Positions 13,401 through 25,198 are shown, counted from the stretch's first letter. The stretch is 64,000 bases of DNA from Siphonodentalium dalli (GCA_032622095.1 CP136066.1:197646816-197710815); one strand, 5' to 3'. The notes: generated by a model not told the origin, from the letters alone. Numbers and translations: made by a program.

Positions 13401-14974
13401 CCAACTGAGCTATCCGCTCCTTGATCTACCATATTGACATTACCGATTAGGGATATATATATATATATGCATAAGACGTACACTCGACATCTACGACTGT
13501 ATCTCACTATGTACAACATTCAAATATCCTAAAGTGGACAGAAATAGAGTGGCATCGGTGTCAATCGCCTGGATCAGCGACAAAACAGAAGTGCAGAACT
13601 GACCCAGTTTCATCGCAGAGTCGATTTATGGCTGAGGGCGACACATGTACATGCGCAGAACTGACCCAGTTTCATATACATGATTGAGCGAAGCCAATCT
13701 AGTATTCGCTTCGTGAAAACTGTGCTGATGTTATCACTTTGACGATATTTGATAGTCCTTCTAGCGAGACGAATGGCTGAAATGTTACAGAATACTTTGC
13801 TTATGTTTTATTATAAATCGGGTTGTTCTTTGCGGGTAATATTTGGCATATAATATTTGTTTTATCCGATATACATGTCGATAAGTACATAACATCGCTT
13901 TAAATGTACAGTGTTTGCATAAAGACTGACATGTACTTAATTGAGAAATAAATATCAAACCATACTATTTAACGCAGTGTGGTGGGATATCGTGGCCAAT
14001 AGCAAAACGAATACAGTATGTTGTTAAACTCGGCCAAACACCGAGTGTGAATTGTTACGCACGAATGGCGACCGTATTTAATGCTGACTATAGTATTGCA
14101 CGTTTCGTGTCTCATTGACAACAAACGAGATCGGCTATATCTGATGAGCGCAGTTATATATTTGTTTTAAATCTAAACCTTCTTTTTTATTAATTTGTGA
14201 TGTATTCCGTTTATTGTAGAACAGAGAAAAACGCAGTTGCGACGACTCCTCTGTAACTAGCTCAGATTCTTCTGAGTCTGGGTGTGTGCAGACATATTAA
14301 AACATCTGAATCAGCGACCGCTCCCAGATATCGGAGGTAAAAATATGCGTGGTTATATCTTAATAACGAATCAAAGCTTTGTTTCGTAGATAGGCTATAA
14401 TCTGATTTTGTGACGCACCAATGTTTAAAAATATATACCGACCAAGTGAAAACTCGTTGGGGAGAAGAAATGTCGCACAGCAGAATGTTAATGTTGTCGT
14501 AATCAGAAGTTCAGAAATCAGATCAGTGGTTTAGCTTTGGTTCGTTAATCGCGTTAACGTATGGCCACATTATGTAGGTATGTGGGAGTGGTATCAACAT
14601 TACTGTGCTTATCGTTAATACACGTGTTCTGGACTTGTACCATGTTGTTGGCATATAACACACACCGCGTGATATGTGCTAATTTAAGCTTCATTAAAAT
14701 AATCGTGTAAATCGTTTAACCATTGCCTTATGCCAAAGCAACAGTCAATCCATATTGCGGCATAAAGATGCGGTTGTTTGTTTATTTTTGGTAGCTATGA
14801 CGACAATCAAACCTGGGTGGCTCAATCTCCCACGCTCAATCCACTCGAGCTGGTTACACACTAATGCTGAATAACACATTCAACCTGTTATCTTTTTCAG
14901 GGGAAACTTGTCAAGAAGAAGGTGCGTGTGTGCTACATGCAATAGAAGACCGGTTGCTACAACGAACAGCATGA
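7332..14974 (+). CDS. Small secreted Cys-containing peptide gene, three exons
   Basis: My model joins 7332-7431, 12160-12189 and 14901-14974 into a 67-residue precursor. Exon 1 opens MKK and a hydrophobic core (residues 4-18) ending LVHS, a convincing signal peptide with likely cleavage after residue 20. A short Gly/Ser/Asp-rich linker follows. The remainder holds three cysteines (residues 38, 47, 53; spacing C-X8-C-X5-C) and an Arg/Leu-rich tail. Both introns are phase 1. Splice sites are GTATGC, then TTCTCATTTCAG, then GTAAGTAA, then ATCTTTTTCAG. A TATA box precedes it and AATAAA follows it. An odd cysteine count suggests either a dimer or a missing exon. If the last exon instead uses the GTGCGT donor at 14922, a further Cys exon near 15457 is possible. 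A phase-0 reading from donor GTGGGT (7428) is also open, so the product is uncertain. No family recognised; defence peptide, hormone or other role cannot be told apart. Confidence 0.5.
8430..8810 (+). repeat. Diverged dispersed repeat, copy 1
   Basis: Resembles 21110-21440 in the same orientation. Shared phrases include GGCTAATC-GAGC, CATTCAAGAA and ACGCTG-TGTTT, with the same order and spacing over about 340 bp. No termini identified. Confidence 0.5.
8985..9190 (-). repeat. GGAAATTTCC-rich repeat, minus copy
   Basis: Read on the minus strand it resembles about 59870-60060: a TTGGAAATTTCACACCAA-type phrase followed by TAGGTTGAAA. Same family as the 252-bp tandem block at 60 kb. Confidence 0.45.
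10540..11045 (-). repeat. AT-rich repeat with CTGT end, copy 1
   Basis: The GC-poor A/T run 10560-10910 precedes a module (10920-11045) that is the reverse complement of about 36160-36290: CTGTCTGTCTGT, then CCAAATTTGGTGT, then GGTACCACGG or a close variant. The fixed order marks it as a dispersed element. Confidence 0.45.
11927..12034. repeat. 108-bp palindrome (hairpin MITE candidate)
   Basis: Arms of about 50 bp, starting CCCCAGTTTATAGCGGAAT and ending with its complement, pair around a short TGGC-centred loop with few mismatches. It lies in intron 1, about 125 bp upstream of exon 2. Confidence 0.7.
12160..12189 (+). CDS. Exon 2 (30 nt) of the peptide gene
   Basis: Flanked by a strong acceptor (TTCTCATTTCAG) and a near-perfect donor (GTAAGTAA). 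Phase 1 on both sides. In that frame it reads Thr-Asn-Gly-Cys-Gly-Ser-Ser-Ile-Ile and contributes the first cysteine. Confidence 0.5.
12985..13420 (-). mobile_element. tRNA-derived SINE candidate
   Basis: On the minus strand it begins GGAGCGGATAGCTCAGTTGG, a tRNA-like head with a good A box (13401-13412). The B box GGTTCAAATCC is at 13348-13358, about 50 bp on. These are the two internal Pol III promoter elements. The tRNA fold itself is poor, so a functional tRNA is unlikely. An unrelated body of about 300 bp follows; the 3' end is not clear. It sits antisense in intron 2 of the peptide gene. Confidence 0.6.
14901..14974 (+). CDS. Exon 3 of the peptide gene, with stop
   Basis: The acceptor ATCTTTTTCAG is strong. 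Read in phase 1 it supplies two cysteines and ends at TGA 14972-14974. An in-exon GTGCGT at 14922 could act as a donor, also phase 1. Confidence 0.5.
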
Positions 14975-15022
14975 TATGACAATTATCAGCGACCCAATGT
15001 TACCATCATTATAATATAACTA

Positions 15023-15028
15023 AATAAA
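15023..15028 (+). terminator. Poly(A) signal AATAAA
   Basis: Lies 49 nt past the stop codon of the peptide gene, in an AT-rich context. Cleavage would be expected about 15-25 nt downstream. Confidence 0.55.
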
Positions 15029-15462
15029 TACCTTCTTCGATCGCACGACTTGCTGTAAATTATTATGCAGTATTAAGGATTACATGTATATAGTGACATG
15101 TAAATTTCTTCAAAGGAGGGTGTTGGGGTGGATGTCGCCACCGCGGAATTGTAAAAATTGCTGGTAATTCTAACTGTCCACATTTCCAGAAAAAAAGGTT
15201 TTATTACACACCCAATGGCGTATTTGTGCGAAATACAGCAAAATACAGACGAATTGAAACGTTCAATAAAAATAGTGTGTATTGTTCTTGAACAATACAA
15301 ACCTATTACGTCAATAACGTCACTGTCGACGTCAACGTTAACAGAAAATGTCTTCGCTAAATTATGGGGTATAGTCTACATTAAGCACACGTTTGTTCAA
15401 TTAAATACAACAATCTCGACCTAAATGTTAGTATGTTACAAGCTGCAATTTTCAGAGTGTGC

Positions 15463-15629
15463 AATAGACATAGAACAACACAGTTGTGTGAACATGTTCA
15501 CGTTATTGCACTTGTTTGTCGTGCCGCGAGGTAAAACTCGGAACCTCCGGTTCTCGTTTTACCATCGCGTCACAAGAAACTCGTGCAATAACGTTCACCA
15601 GTTCACACACTTGTGTAGTTCTATCTATT
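15463..15629. repeat. 167-bp long hairpin
   Basis: Arms of about 80 bp (15463-15544 and 15549-15629) pair around a CCTC-type loop. Matching blocks include GTGTGAAC, ACGTTATTGCAC and GGTAAAAC on the left with complements on the right. The short frames over it on both strands follow from the symmetry. Confidence 0.7.
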
Positions 15630-15649
15630 AATAGGTTGCCAATTGTCTT

Positions 15650-17381
15650 CAGTACAAAAATGACAGAAAGAATAAATTTCATAATAAAGACTACTATATA
15701 TATTGGAGTAGTTAGAACATTAAAGTCAACCTGCGTTTGGTCTGAATTTTCCAACTAACGTTGTGGGGTATCGATGTGTGACACACAATGCCTCCATGGT
15801 AAACAATCAAACGACTGGAATAAAAACCCCACCTAAAGCCATGTTGTCATTGTGGAGCATTAGTCTTGTAGTCGTCGTAAAAAAAACATCCGTGCAGCCG
15901 ACTACCGTCCGTCCGTCTAGCCCTCAGTCGGTAACAATTTTGAAGATTTGTACCTCAATCATTTTAGGTCAGATTTGAATGATCTGCGTTATGCGCACGA
16001 ACCACCGTTACATGGGCGAAGTGACATCCTGTTTCGTCCATTCAATTATTGCAGAGTTATGACCCTTAGAGTAAAATGTTTTTTGTCAACTTTGGATCCT
16101 CAACTTATTTGTCATGTTAGTGTTCTTACGAGATAGCAATTAAGGGGGAAATATTCACATGGGACATGTTTTGTCCATTCATTTCGTCATCAGCTATGAT
16201 CCATCGACTGTAAAATACGTTTCTGTATGTATCTCCGTCATCTTAGAATGGATTGGAATGATCTTTGGTATATTCATGAACCACAATGGTATAATGATGT
16301 GGAAACAATAGCTTTTTTCCAGTCATCACGGCCCGGATTAAGATATCATTCGAATTTAGCCACCTCAGAAAATTAATAAACAACCCCAGCGAGAATCCAA
16401 CTTTACGGGCGATAATCCGTGCAGTTTTGGGGCTTCCTGTTTGTGGGAATTTCGACTAGAGTTATTGGACTGTCTTTGTACGAACTACCTCCTCTGGGAC
16501 TAAACCTCAAAATACCAAGTTTCTAGGCGACCGAAGTCCCCAAACTATATAATTGTATCACCCAGAAACCAAAAACCCAAAAAAAAAATGCATTCTAAGT
16601 CCAAAAAGGGCCATAACTCCTGGCAACTTGGGGAAAAATTCGAAATTTATCAAGCATGTTCTGTGACTTTTTCCGGTTTATCGGACTTTTTGAAAGTCTC
16701 AAAATAATAAGGTATCTGTCCAGGAGTGTCACAAAATTAATGTCCATGCATGTCAACATATGTCTATGAGGTATTAGAACTTTTGTCTGAATCTAATTTT
16801 TAACATGTTTTTGAGACTTAATAATGAGACAATATCCATTAAATTTGTGGGAATTTAAAAAAGTCTCAACAACCAGAACAAGGTCGTATGTGAGTTTTAG
16901 ATATTGTTGTGTTTCTGCAAACAAATGGGATAGTTCCGTTGAATTGATTCAGCAACCACATACTGACAGGGATCACATTATGGATTATTGTATATTGTCG
17001 ACCATCTTCGCAACAACCCCACATTCAGTGAGATGATAATGTTCCCAGTTTAATGAAATTGCCAAAAAAAATGATGTACACACTAGAACAAACTAGAATT
17101 TATTGAGCAGATCACGCACATGTATCGGGACAGGTTGCCACCGAATCAAGCACGCTGGAAGCAATAAACACTCATACTGAGTCCGTGCCTCCATAACTAA
17201 GAGAAATACAAACAATGACGACTGAAAACATAAAATTACGTTAGCGTCATTAATAAAGTGATGTGAAACACCCTGGTAGGGTGATTAAAGAGGAATGGAG
17301 AAAAATCTTGTTCAAAGTAGTAATTTTTACAAATATTATATCCAAATCGACAACACACACTGTCATTCTTATATATATTAA
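15650..17381. other. Anonymous region
   Basis: No gene, tandem repeat or terminal repeat recognised in this stretch. Confidence 0.4.
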
Positions 17382-19871
17382 CTAGCTGATGTGCCCGACG
17401 TTGTCCGGGCTATTCAAAAACCAAATTTCAAGTCGATAGCTCTACCCAGCCCGACGTTGTCCGGGCTATTCAAAAACCAAATTTCAAGTCGATAGCTCCA
17501 CCCGTTTCCGAGATCTGGTCTGCGCATGCGCGAAGCTGGCGTCGCACGGGCTCGGCGACCCGATAAAATTCGTATCTGGGGCAAGATACATTCACATACC
17601 AAATTTCAAGTCGATAGCTCTACCCGCTTCCGAGATCTCGTCTGTGCATGCGCGAAACTTGCGTCGCACGGGCTCGGCGACCCGATAAAATTCGTATCCG
17701 GGGCAAGATACATTCACATAGCAAATTTCAAGTCGATAGCTCCACCGTTTCCGAGATCTCGTCTGCGCATGCGCTTCACGGGCGTCGCACGGGCTCGCCA
17801 ATACGACAACGACGACCGCCTGGTCAAACTACACACACGTACCAAGTTTCGTCCCGATCGGTGGAGAATCGTAGATTTGTATAAATGACATACATACAGA
17901 CAAACATACAGACAAACAGAGGTCTTCAAAATATATATGAGACTGGCCGATGAGCCCGACGTTGTCCGGGCTATTCAAAAACCAAATTTCAAGTCGATAG
18001 CTCTACCCGTTTCCGAGATCTGGTCTGCGCATGCGCGAAGCTGGCGTCGCACGGGCTCGGCGACCCGATAAAATTCGTATCCGGGGCAAGATACATTCAC
18101 ATACCAAATTTCAAGTCGATAGCTCCACCCATTTCCGAGATCTGGTCTGCGCATGCGCGAAGCTTGCGTCGCACGGGGACTCGGCGACCCGATAAAATTC
18201 GTATCCGGGGCAAGATACATTCACATAGCAAATTTCAAGTCAATACCTCCACCCGTTTCCGAGATCTCGTCTGCGCATGCGCGAAGCGGACGCCGCACGG
18301 GCAAGCCAATACGACAACGTCGACAGCCTGGTCAAACTACACACACGTACCAAGTTTCGTCCCGATCGGTGGAGAATCGTATATTTGTATAAATGACATA
18401 CATACAGACAAACATACAGACAAACAGAGGTCTTCAAAATATATATGAGACTAGCCGATGAGCCCGACGTTGTCCGGGCTATTCAAAAACCAAATTTCAA
18501 GTCGACAGCTCCACCCGTTTCCGAGATCTGGTCTGCGCATGCGCGAAGCTGGCGTCGCACGGGCTCGGCGACCCGATAAAATTCGTATCCGGGGCAAGAT
18601 ACATTCACATAGCAAATTTCAAGTCGATAGCTCCACCCGTTTCCGAGATCTTGTCTGCGCATGCGCTGCACGGGCGCCGCACGGGCGCCGCACGGGCTCG
18701 CCAATACGACAACGTTCACCGCCTGGTCAAACTACACACACGTACCAAGTTTCGTCCCGATCGGTCGAGAATCGTAGATTTGTATCAATGACATACATAC
18801 AAACAAACATATATACATACAAACAAACAGAGGTCTTCAAAATATATATGAGACTAGCCGATGAGCCCGACGTTGTCCGGGCTATTCAAAAACCAAATTT
18901 CAAGTCAATAGCTCTACCCGTTTCCGAGATCTGGTCTGCGAAGCTGGCGTCGCACGGGCTCGGCGACCCGATAAAATTCGTATCCGGGGCAAGATACATT
19001 CACATACCAAATTTCAAGACGATAGCTCCACCCGTTTCCGAGATCTGGTCTGCGCATGCGCGAAGCTTGCGTCGCACGGGCTCGGCGACCCGATAAAATA
19101 CGTATCCGTGGCAAGATACATTCACATAGCAAATTTCAAGTCGATCATGATAGCTCCACCCGTTTCCGAGATCTCGTCTGCGCATGCGCGAAGCGGGCGC
19201 CGCACGGGCAAGCCAATACGACAACGTCGACCGCCTGGTCAAACTACACACACGTACCAAGTTTCGTCCCGATCGGTCGAGAATCGTAGATTTGTATAAA
19301 TGACAGACATACAGACAGACATACAAACATACAGAGGTCTTCAAAATATATATGAGACTAGCCGATGAGCCCGACGTTGTCCGGGCTATTCAAAAACCAA
19401 ATTTCAAGTCGATAGCTCCACCCGTTTCCGAGATCTGGTCTGCGCATGCGCGAAGCTGGCGTCGCACGTGCTCGGCGACCCGATAAAATTCGTATCCGGG
19501 GCAAGATACATTCACATAGCAAATTTCAAGTCGGTAGCTCCACCCGTTTCCGAGATCTCGTCTGCGCATGCGCGAAGCTGGTGTCGCACGGGCTCGGCGA
19601 CCCGATAAAATTCGTATCCGGGGCAAGATACATTCACATAGCAAATTTCAAGTCGATAGCTCCACCCGTTTCCGAGATCTCGTCTGCGCATGCGCGAAGC
19701 GGGCGCCGCACGGGCTCGCCAATACGACAACGTTCACCGCCTGGTCAAATTACACACACGTACCAAGTTTCGTCCCGATCGGTCGAGAATCGTAGATTTG
19801 TATAAATGACAGACAGACAGACAAACAAACAAACATACATACAGACAGAGGTCTTCTAAATATATATGAGA
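17382..19871 (-). mobile_element. Tandem array of five family D Helitron-like units
   Basis: On the minus strand each unit starts TCTCATATATATTTTGAAGAC and ends with the hairpin GCCCGGACAACGTCGGGC, then about 8 nt, then CTAG (CCAG at 17943). Units: 17382-17942, 17943-18450, 18451-18853, 18854-19357, 19358-19871. Inside each unit a module of about 122 bp (CCAAATTTCAAGTCGATAGC) repeats two to three times. Junctions are CTAG directly joined to TC with no spacer, as expected from rolling-circle concatemers. The frames with HSHSKFQVDSSTRF-like repeats are chance readings of the module. Confidence 0.75.
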
Positions 19872-20400
19872 TAGCAGGTTAGCCCGCCACTGGCGTGGTT
19901 GGTCAGGTCAGGTCAGGTACACGAACAATATTTGGTTGGTGACACATTTCCCATTGAGGGCGAAATGGGTAAAATGGCCACGCCCCTTTTTGCGCAAAGT
20001 ACTACCACCCGCCGTGACTATATCTCCAGAACCGTTGGACATAGGGGGTCGTATGACAACTCAAAATGTGAGGGAGTCAGTAATACATTTGCATATCCGA
20101 AAGTCAATGGTTTTTAAGATAATTGCCAAAAACAAAAACAAATCCATTTTAAGGGCCCAATTTTGGGGTTCAGCACTTTTATCTCAAAGCTGAGCTCCCA
20201 ATTCGAATTTTATTGATCTATATCCATCAGTACCACATAAAGGTATAATTGCTGTACCATTATCGGATGGGATTGACCTTCAAGGAGCTATTGACCCTGA
20301 AAATCCACATTATGGGGGGTCAGTAATACATTTTCATATCCAAACGTCAATGGTTTTTGAGATATTTGCCAAAAACAATTTTCAGCATGTTACGCACCAC
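19872..20400 (-). mobile_element. Helitron-like family B-type 3' end, extent uncertain
   Basis: On the minus strand the sequence ends CGCCAGTGGCGGGCTAACCTG followed by CTAT, the family B hairpin with a decayed CTAG, abutting the family D array. The body differs from other B copies and holds a direct repeat (GTCAGTAATACATTT at about 20077 and 20320). The 5' limit was not found. Confidence 0.4.
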
Positions 20401-23400
20401 AAGTATACAATACCACCAAGGCCACAGCATATGTATGACACTTTTTAAAGAACTATCCGAATTCTCTGATCGACTTAAGAGCACAATTGACCACACACAA
20501 TGGGATTAGCTGGAAATTGCTACTGAGGATGTGTTGACCCCGACACACAACATGAGCTCTTCACGACTGAACATGCCTTGGAAACTGGTGCGCTTTACCA
20601 AAAATCAGGTAACAATTGTGCTCTAATCAACAGAAATGTACATATTGAACAAAACAGGTTTTCAAAATTTGTTATCAAAATTTAACAGCTGATCTTATTT
20701 AAGTGACCAAGCTATGAAACATGCTAAACACTTTTACTAAATGGAATGACCAGCTGTTAGCTTCATGCAGCAGCCACATGTTGCGATCCTAAAATGGGTA
20801 TTGCATCTGGGCATAGTAAAAACATGTTGTAATCAGATAAGAGATAACCATATGTACCAGTATATATTTCAGAAGTAATCAATTCTTCCAAAATGACACC
20901 TCATCTCACAAACAGTTTTACGAAATGATGGAATTAATTTTGATTGGCCATGATAGTTGCAGCACTTGCAGGTTGAAGAAGATGAGGGTCTATAATTTCA
21001 CTAACATAATTCTTCATAATAGCTAATAGCCCTCATAACTTACCATTTTAAAGATATTTTCATTTTCAATACCACCCCAGGTTAAGTGGTCCTGTTAATT
21101 TTATATTATGCTGATGGGTACTGCTGGATTGCTATGATGTTTGTAGGTCAAAGCGATTATGTTAAGTACCATCATTTTACCTAAAGTTGGTTATTTTTGC
21201 ATTGTTTGGCTAATCCGAGCAATTTGTGCAAAAGTCAGTATCTGTATGAAACATTCAAGAACATATATACTTCAAAATATTTAATGTGTACGCTGATGTT
21301 TGGTAAACAACAGGAATAGTCATCTCAAGTATGGCCAGTTTGTAAAAACCAGCACCCATTATTGAAATATTTCACAATATACATGTTTTTAATGTTTTCT
21401 ACACATAGTGGCTTATCCTCGATTTGTTCAGATCGCTTTGCTCTACCTGAATATCATACCAAATTTATTAGCACCACCACTAAACTTGGGATGAATACTG
21501 CCAAATGAATATATTGTGATATATAGGGCAGTGGAAAATAATGGTTGAGTTTTTTCTAAATATAATTCTAGTAAAACCTGCACAATACCGTCTTGGTATG
21601 ATAAGACTCAGAGTCATGTTTATTTTAGGAGTATATGCATGACGTCCACCAGTCTCATGAAAATTAAATGGGCTCTACACTAGTAACATCTGGGCTCCTG
21701 GGACAAATGCAACACAAATGAAAAATACATAGTAACTTTCCTCAAACATAGATTATAATAGACAATAATTGTGTTAGAATCGGTGTACATATTATATGTA
21801 GGCATGGCCATAGCATGTTTTGAAATACTGCAGAGTGCAGACCATAAATTTTATTGGAATATACATGTAGTTACTGCATGTACATCACACACATAAGGCG
21901 ACTGACACACATACACGTACCTGCATGGTTCACAATATTTGACATGTAAAGTATATATATATATATCCTGTGCCTATAACATCAAACCAAACGGTTTACA
22001 GTACGTTTACTGACATTTTTGGAGTGGCAAATATACATACATAAAAATAAAAGTCAATTTAAAGGGACGAAATGAAAAATAAATTTGTGCAACTATAATG
22101 GACATCTATATTGCATTACAACATCCAGAAATCTACAAAATCTACAACATCCACCAATCTACTAAATCTACAAAAAAACATCTGACTATCATAGTCATTG
22201 GTAATGTGATCATTTTTCCTTGATAAGTTGAACCATGAGGGAGGATTGCATAGCATGGCTACCTGCAGAATGTAGATTTGTATGTATTTATATCGGCATA
22301 TCAACTGATGCTTGTATTTTTCTTCTAACTCACTCTGTATATATGGAAGTCCTATATTTGTAATGTGTGGATTTATTATAACTGGACATGTATTTGTTAG
22401 TTCTGAACAGGACAATATATTTTAACATTACTGCAACTGCATCTTTCTTATGACTTATTTTCTTACAAACTCCCAAATTTGAACCAGAAACAATTTAGGG
22501 CAAATATACATATACGTGTACGTATACATATATCAGGATATAAATATAGGCAACCATGCCAGGCTAGCCATTATTTGTTCTTAAATAATGTACGTGTTAG
22601 GAAAATTGTAGAACCTTTATACAAAATGGTGATGCAGCCAATCAAAATTGATGTGGGACCGATAAAGACACAAACTGTGAACCTATGAACGACAGCACAA
22701 CACGCATTTTTTGTTTTTCATGAATTAATTCATGGTACCCGTCCCTCAAAGACTGACCCGATGAAAAATTCCCCTGTTCCTAGGACATATATGACACAAC
22801 AACCCATTCTGCCTTTTTAATCGAGATAATTGCATTCCGCGTTTCGTTTTGCATTTGCATCCGTATTTTACGCATGGGTAGCCGTTTAGCAGCTTCGATT
22901 GTAATAAAGAGCGTTAATCCTTAACACCTCCGAATATGGTCAATATAAAGATCGTGAATGTCTATAATTAGCCTATAGGTTATCGGTCACAATAAGTAGA
23001 AGGTGCCCTCATCGGAGATTTAGCGATCTTGTAGTTTGAGATCGCGGGTAATACTGAAGATCGAAGGACTACATATACATGTCAATTACTATATTGGTTT
23101 AGGTTTCATCGTGAGGGGTGCTACAACATGCCGCCCGGGAACGGAATTAGATTTGAGAAATTTTAACAATTAAAAATTCAATGCCTATTCGTGAAACGAC
23201 ATGCCTGGAATTTGAAGTTATACACCCCCACTCTCAGTAAGTGGAATCTGTGGTGTAAGCAAATTCATATGAAGAGCGTTTCGTCCACAATTTTAATGTG
23301 GGGTACTTGTACGTTATAAACAACAGCGGTACATTCGGTGGCCTTATAAACGGAGTAACCGCGTCATGATTATGTGTGGAATTTCAAAGTGCGATGGTTG

Positions 23401-24397
23401 TTGTTGTTGTTTTGGGACTCCCGTACATGCATATATAAATAGCTATATAACAACAGACACAGTGCATATTACCGGGGATTACAGATGTGTGTATTAAGCA
23501 AAGAACGTACCTCCGAAGTGTATAACAACAAATTACCTCGAGACAATTGTGAATGGAGTTTGTAGTTGTAGGGCGGTTGGTTCCAGATTTCTATATGAAA
23601 TACGTGAGCATGTAACACGGTACTTCCAACTTCCAAGTGTCACTTTGAACAAACCTTTGATAACTGGGCATGTTTGGGTTATAATAACTAAAATGTCAGG
23701 TAAGAAGGGTCTTTGAAAAGGCTCACACTAACTTCATAGAATGGCCGGAACTCGGAAAAATCTATATAATATTCAATTTCCATCAGTACAGTTGGTCATA
23801 AAAAAAAACGGAATCCATTTCTAACACTATATATAACATAAACCCCATACAGTGGACATATTACTATGGGAAAATACTTTTTCGCGTCGAATCACGCACC
23901 TGAAAACTCACGCACAATCGTTAGACCTAAATATGCCCAAGGACCAAAACAAGAGGTTACAAATTCGGATTTGGTGATTTAGGAGAAATTCAATTTACAC
24001 CACAACATCACCCTTCTGTGATCCAATAAGTTAAATGTGCTTTTCGGACATATGCATATTGTTATATGAGATAGAAGTAACTTCTCCCATGTCTCACTCG
24101 AGGCTGGTCCCCTGAAATACTTATGAATCTGCATGCATGGCAATTTTTTTTGGCAATCGTGCAAAACAAAGTAACTAATTTCCCCGCACTGTTGAGTCAT
24201 TATCATAGCCGTAGGGGCGCCCGAATATTTAAGGCTGAGACTTTTTGCCCGATTTTGTTTTTACGTGATATACTCATGGTTGTAATATACAGTTTTTGTA
24301 GAATTTATGTTGTATATACACATAAATATAACAGAATAGATTCCAATTAACCTTAAATATGTATACAATACTATACCGTATATAATAGGCCACAATT
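20401..24397. other. Anonymous region with one old repeat
   Basis: No gene recognised. It contains the second copy of the 8.4 kb repeat (21110-21440), an ATAAAGAGCGTTA motif (22904-22915), a related ATATAAAGATCGTG at about 22941, and a TTG microsatellite near 23400. Confidence 0.4.
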
Positions 24398-25198
24398 TAC
24401 ACTCTTATAACTAATGTGTAGAAACGATTACACATCAAATGTGTAAACCCGGTTAATACACATAGCAATGTGTAGTTTTACATACAAATACATTGACCAA
24501 GTGCCGTTCTACACATAATGTGTATATTTTGTTACACACAATTGTGTAAGAACGTAGAGCATGCGCATTGTGGTGCCTTCAGTTTCATAGTCTGCTACGT
24601 GACGGCCATATTGTTTGAGTATATTTTTTGGAATACAATCTACAGCGATCGTTGACAAGGATGTAAGTTCAGAATTCCAATTTGTGGATTTAGTATTAAT
24701 AGTATATGAGGATTTATTTGTTAACACTTTCATGGCGATTACTGCCCTTAGACTCTTGTTATGATTGTTGTAATAATACTAATATTATGGAATCACGCCT
24801 CGACCCTGGTTTGTTCATTCAAAGCAAAAACTCACAGTACAGAACAAAATACTACATACCACTATGCGCCATGAAAGTTTTAACATATAAATCTGCATAT
24901 ATCTTTAATACTATACCCACAGGTCGGACTACTGAACTTGCATTTCTTGTCTACGAACTGTATGTGTAAGAACCTACACAAAATGTGTAAGGGATATGTG
25001 TTGATTTTATACACACAGTTGTGTATAAATGTGTAAAAATTTACCCATTTATGTGTAAAAATTGTTACACAATTTGTGTACGAATATGAAACTACACATA
25101 TACTACACAAATATGTTTAAGATCAAAATTGAATAATGATTGTGTAGCAGGGCTACACATTTTGTGTAGAAAACCTACAGATTAGTCATAAGAGTGTA
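24398..25198. mobile_element. TIR foldback MITE with TGTGTA subterminal repeats
   Basis: The ends are inverted (TACACTCTTATAACTAATG on the left; complement of TACACTCTTATGACTAAT on the right), preserving TA at both outer edges. That fits a TA target duplication with a CACTCTTA terminus. Both subterminal zones carry about a dozen TGTGTA/TACACA words. Internally, about 24640-24740 and 24867-24970 form a second long inverted repeat around CCATGAAAGT. No transposase. Confidence 0.65.

Noticed and set aside
13340-13420. tRNA gene on the minus strand
   Set aside because: A and B boxes are good but the acceptor and anticodon arms do not pair properly. It fits a SINE head better.
15463-15629. microRNA gene
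   Set aside because: The hairpin is longer and more perfect than typical animal pre-miRNAs; a foldback element is at least as likely without small-RNA data.
17382-19871. Regular repeats resembling a CRISPR array
   Set aside because: Units are 400-560 bp with Helitron ends and internal 122-bp modules. There are no short repeats with unique spacers, no cas genes, and the DNA is eukaryotic.
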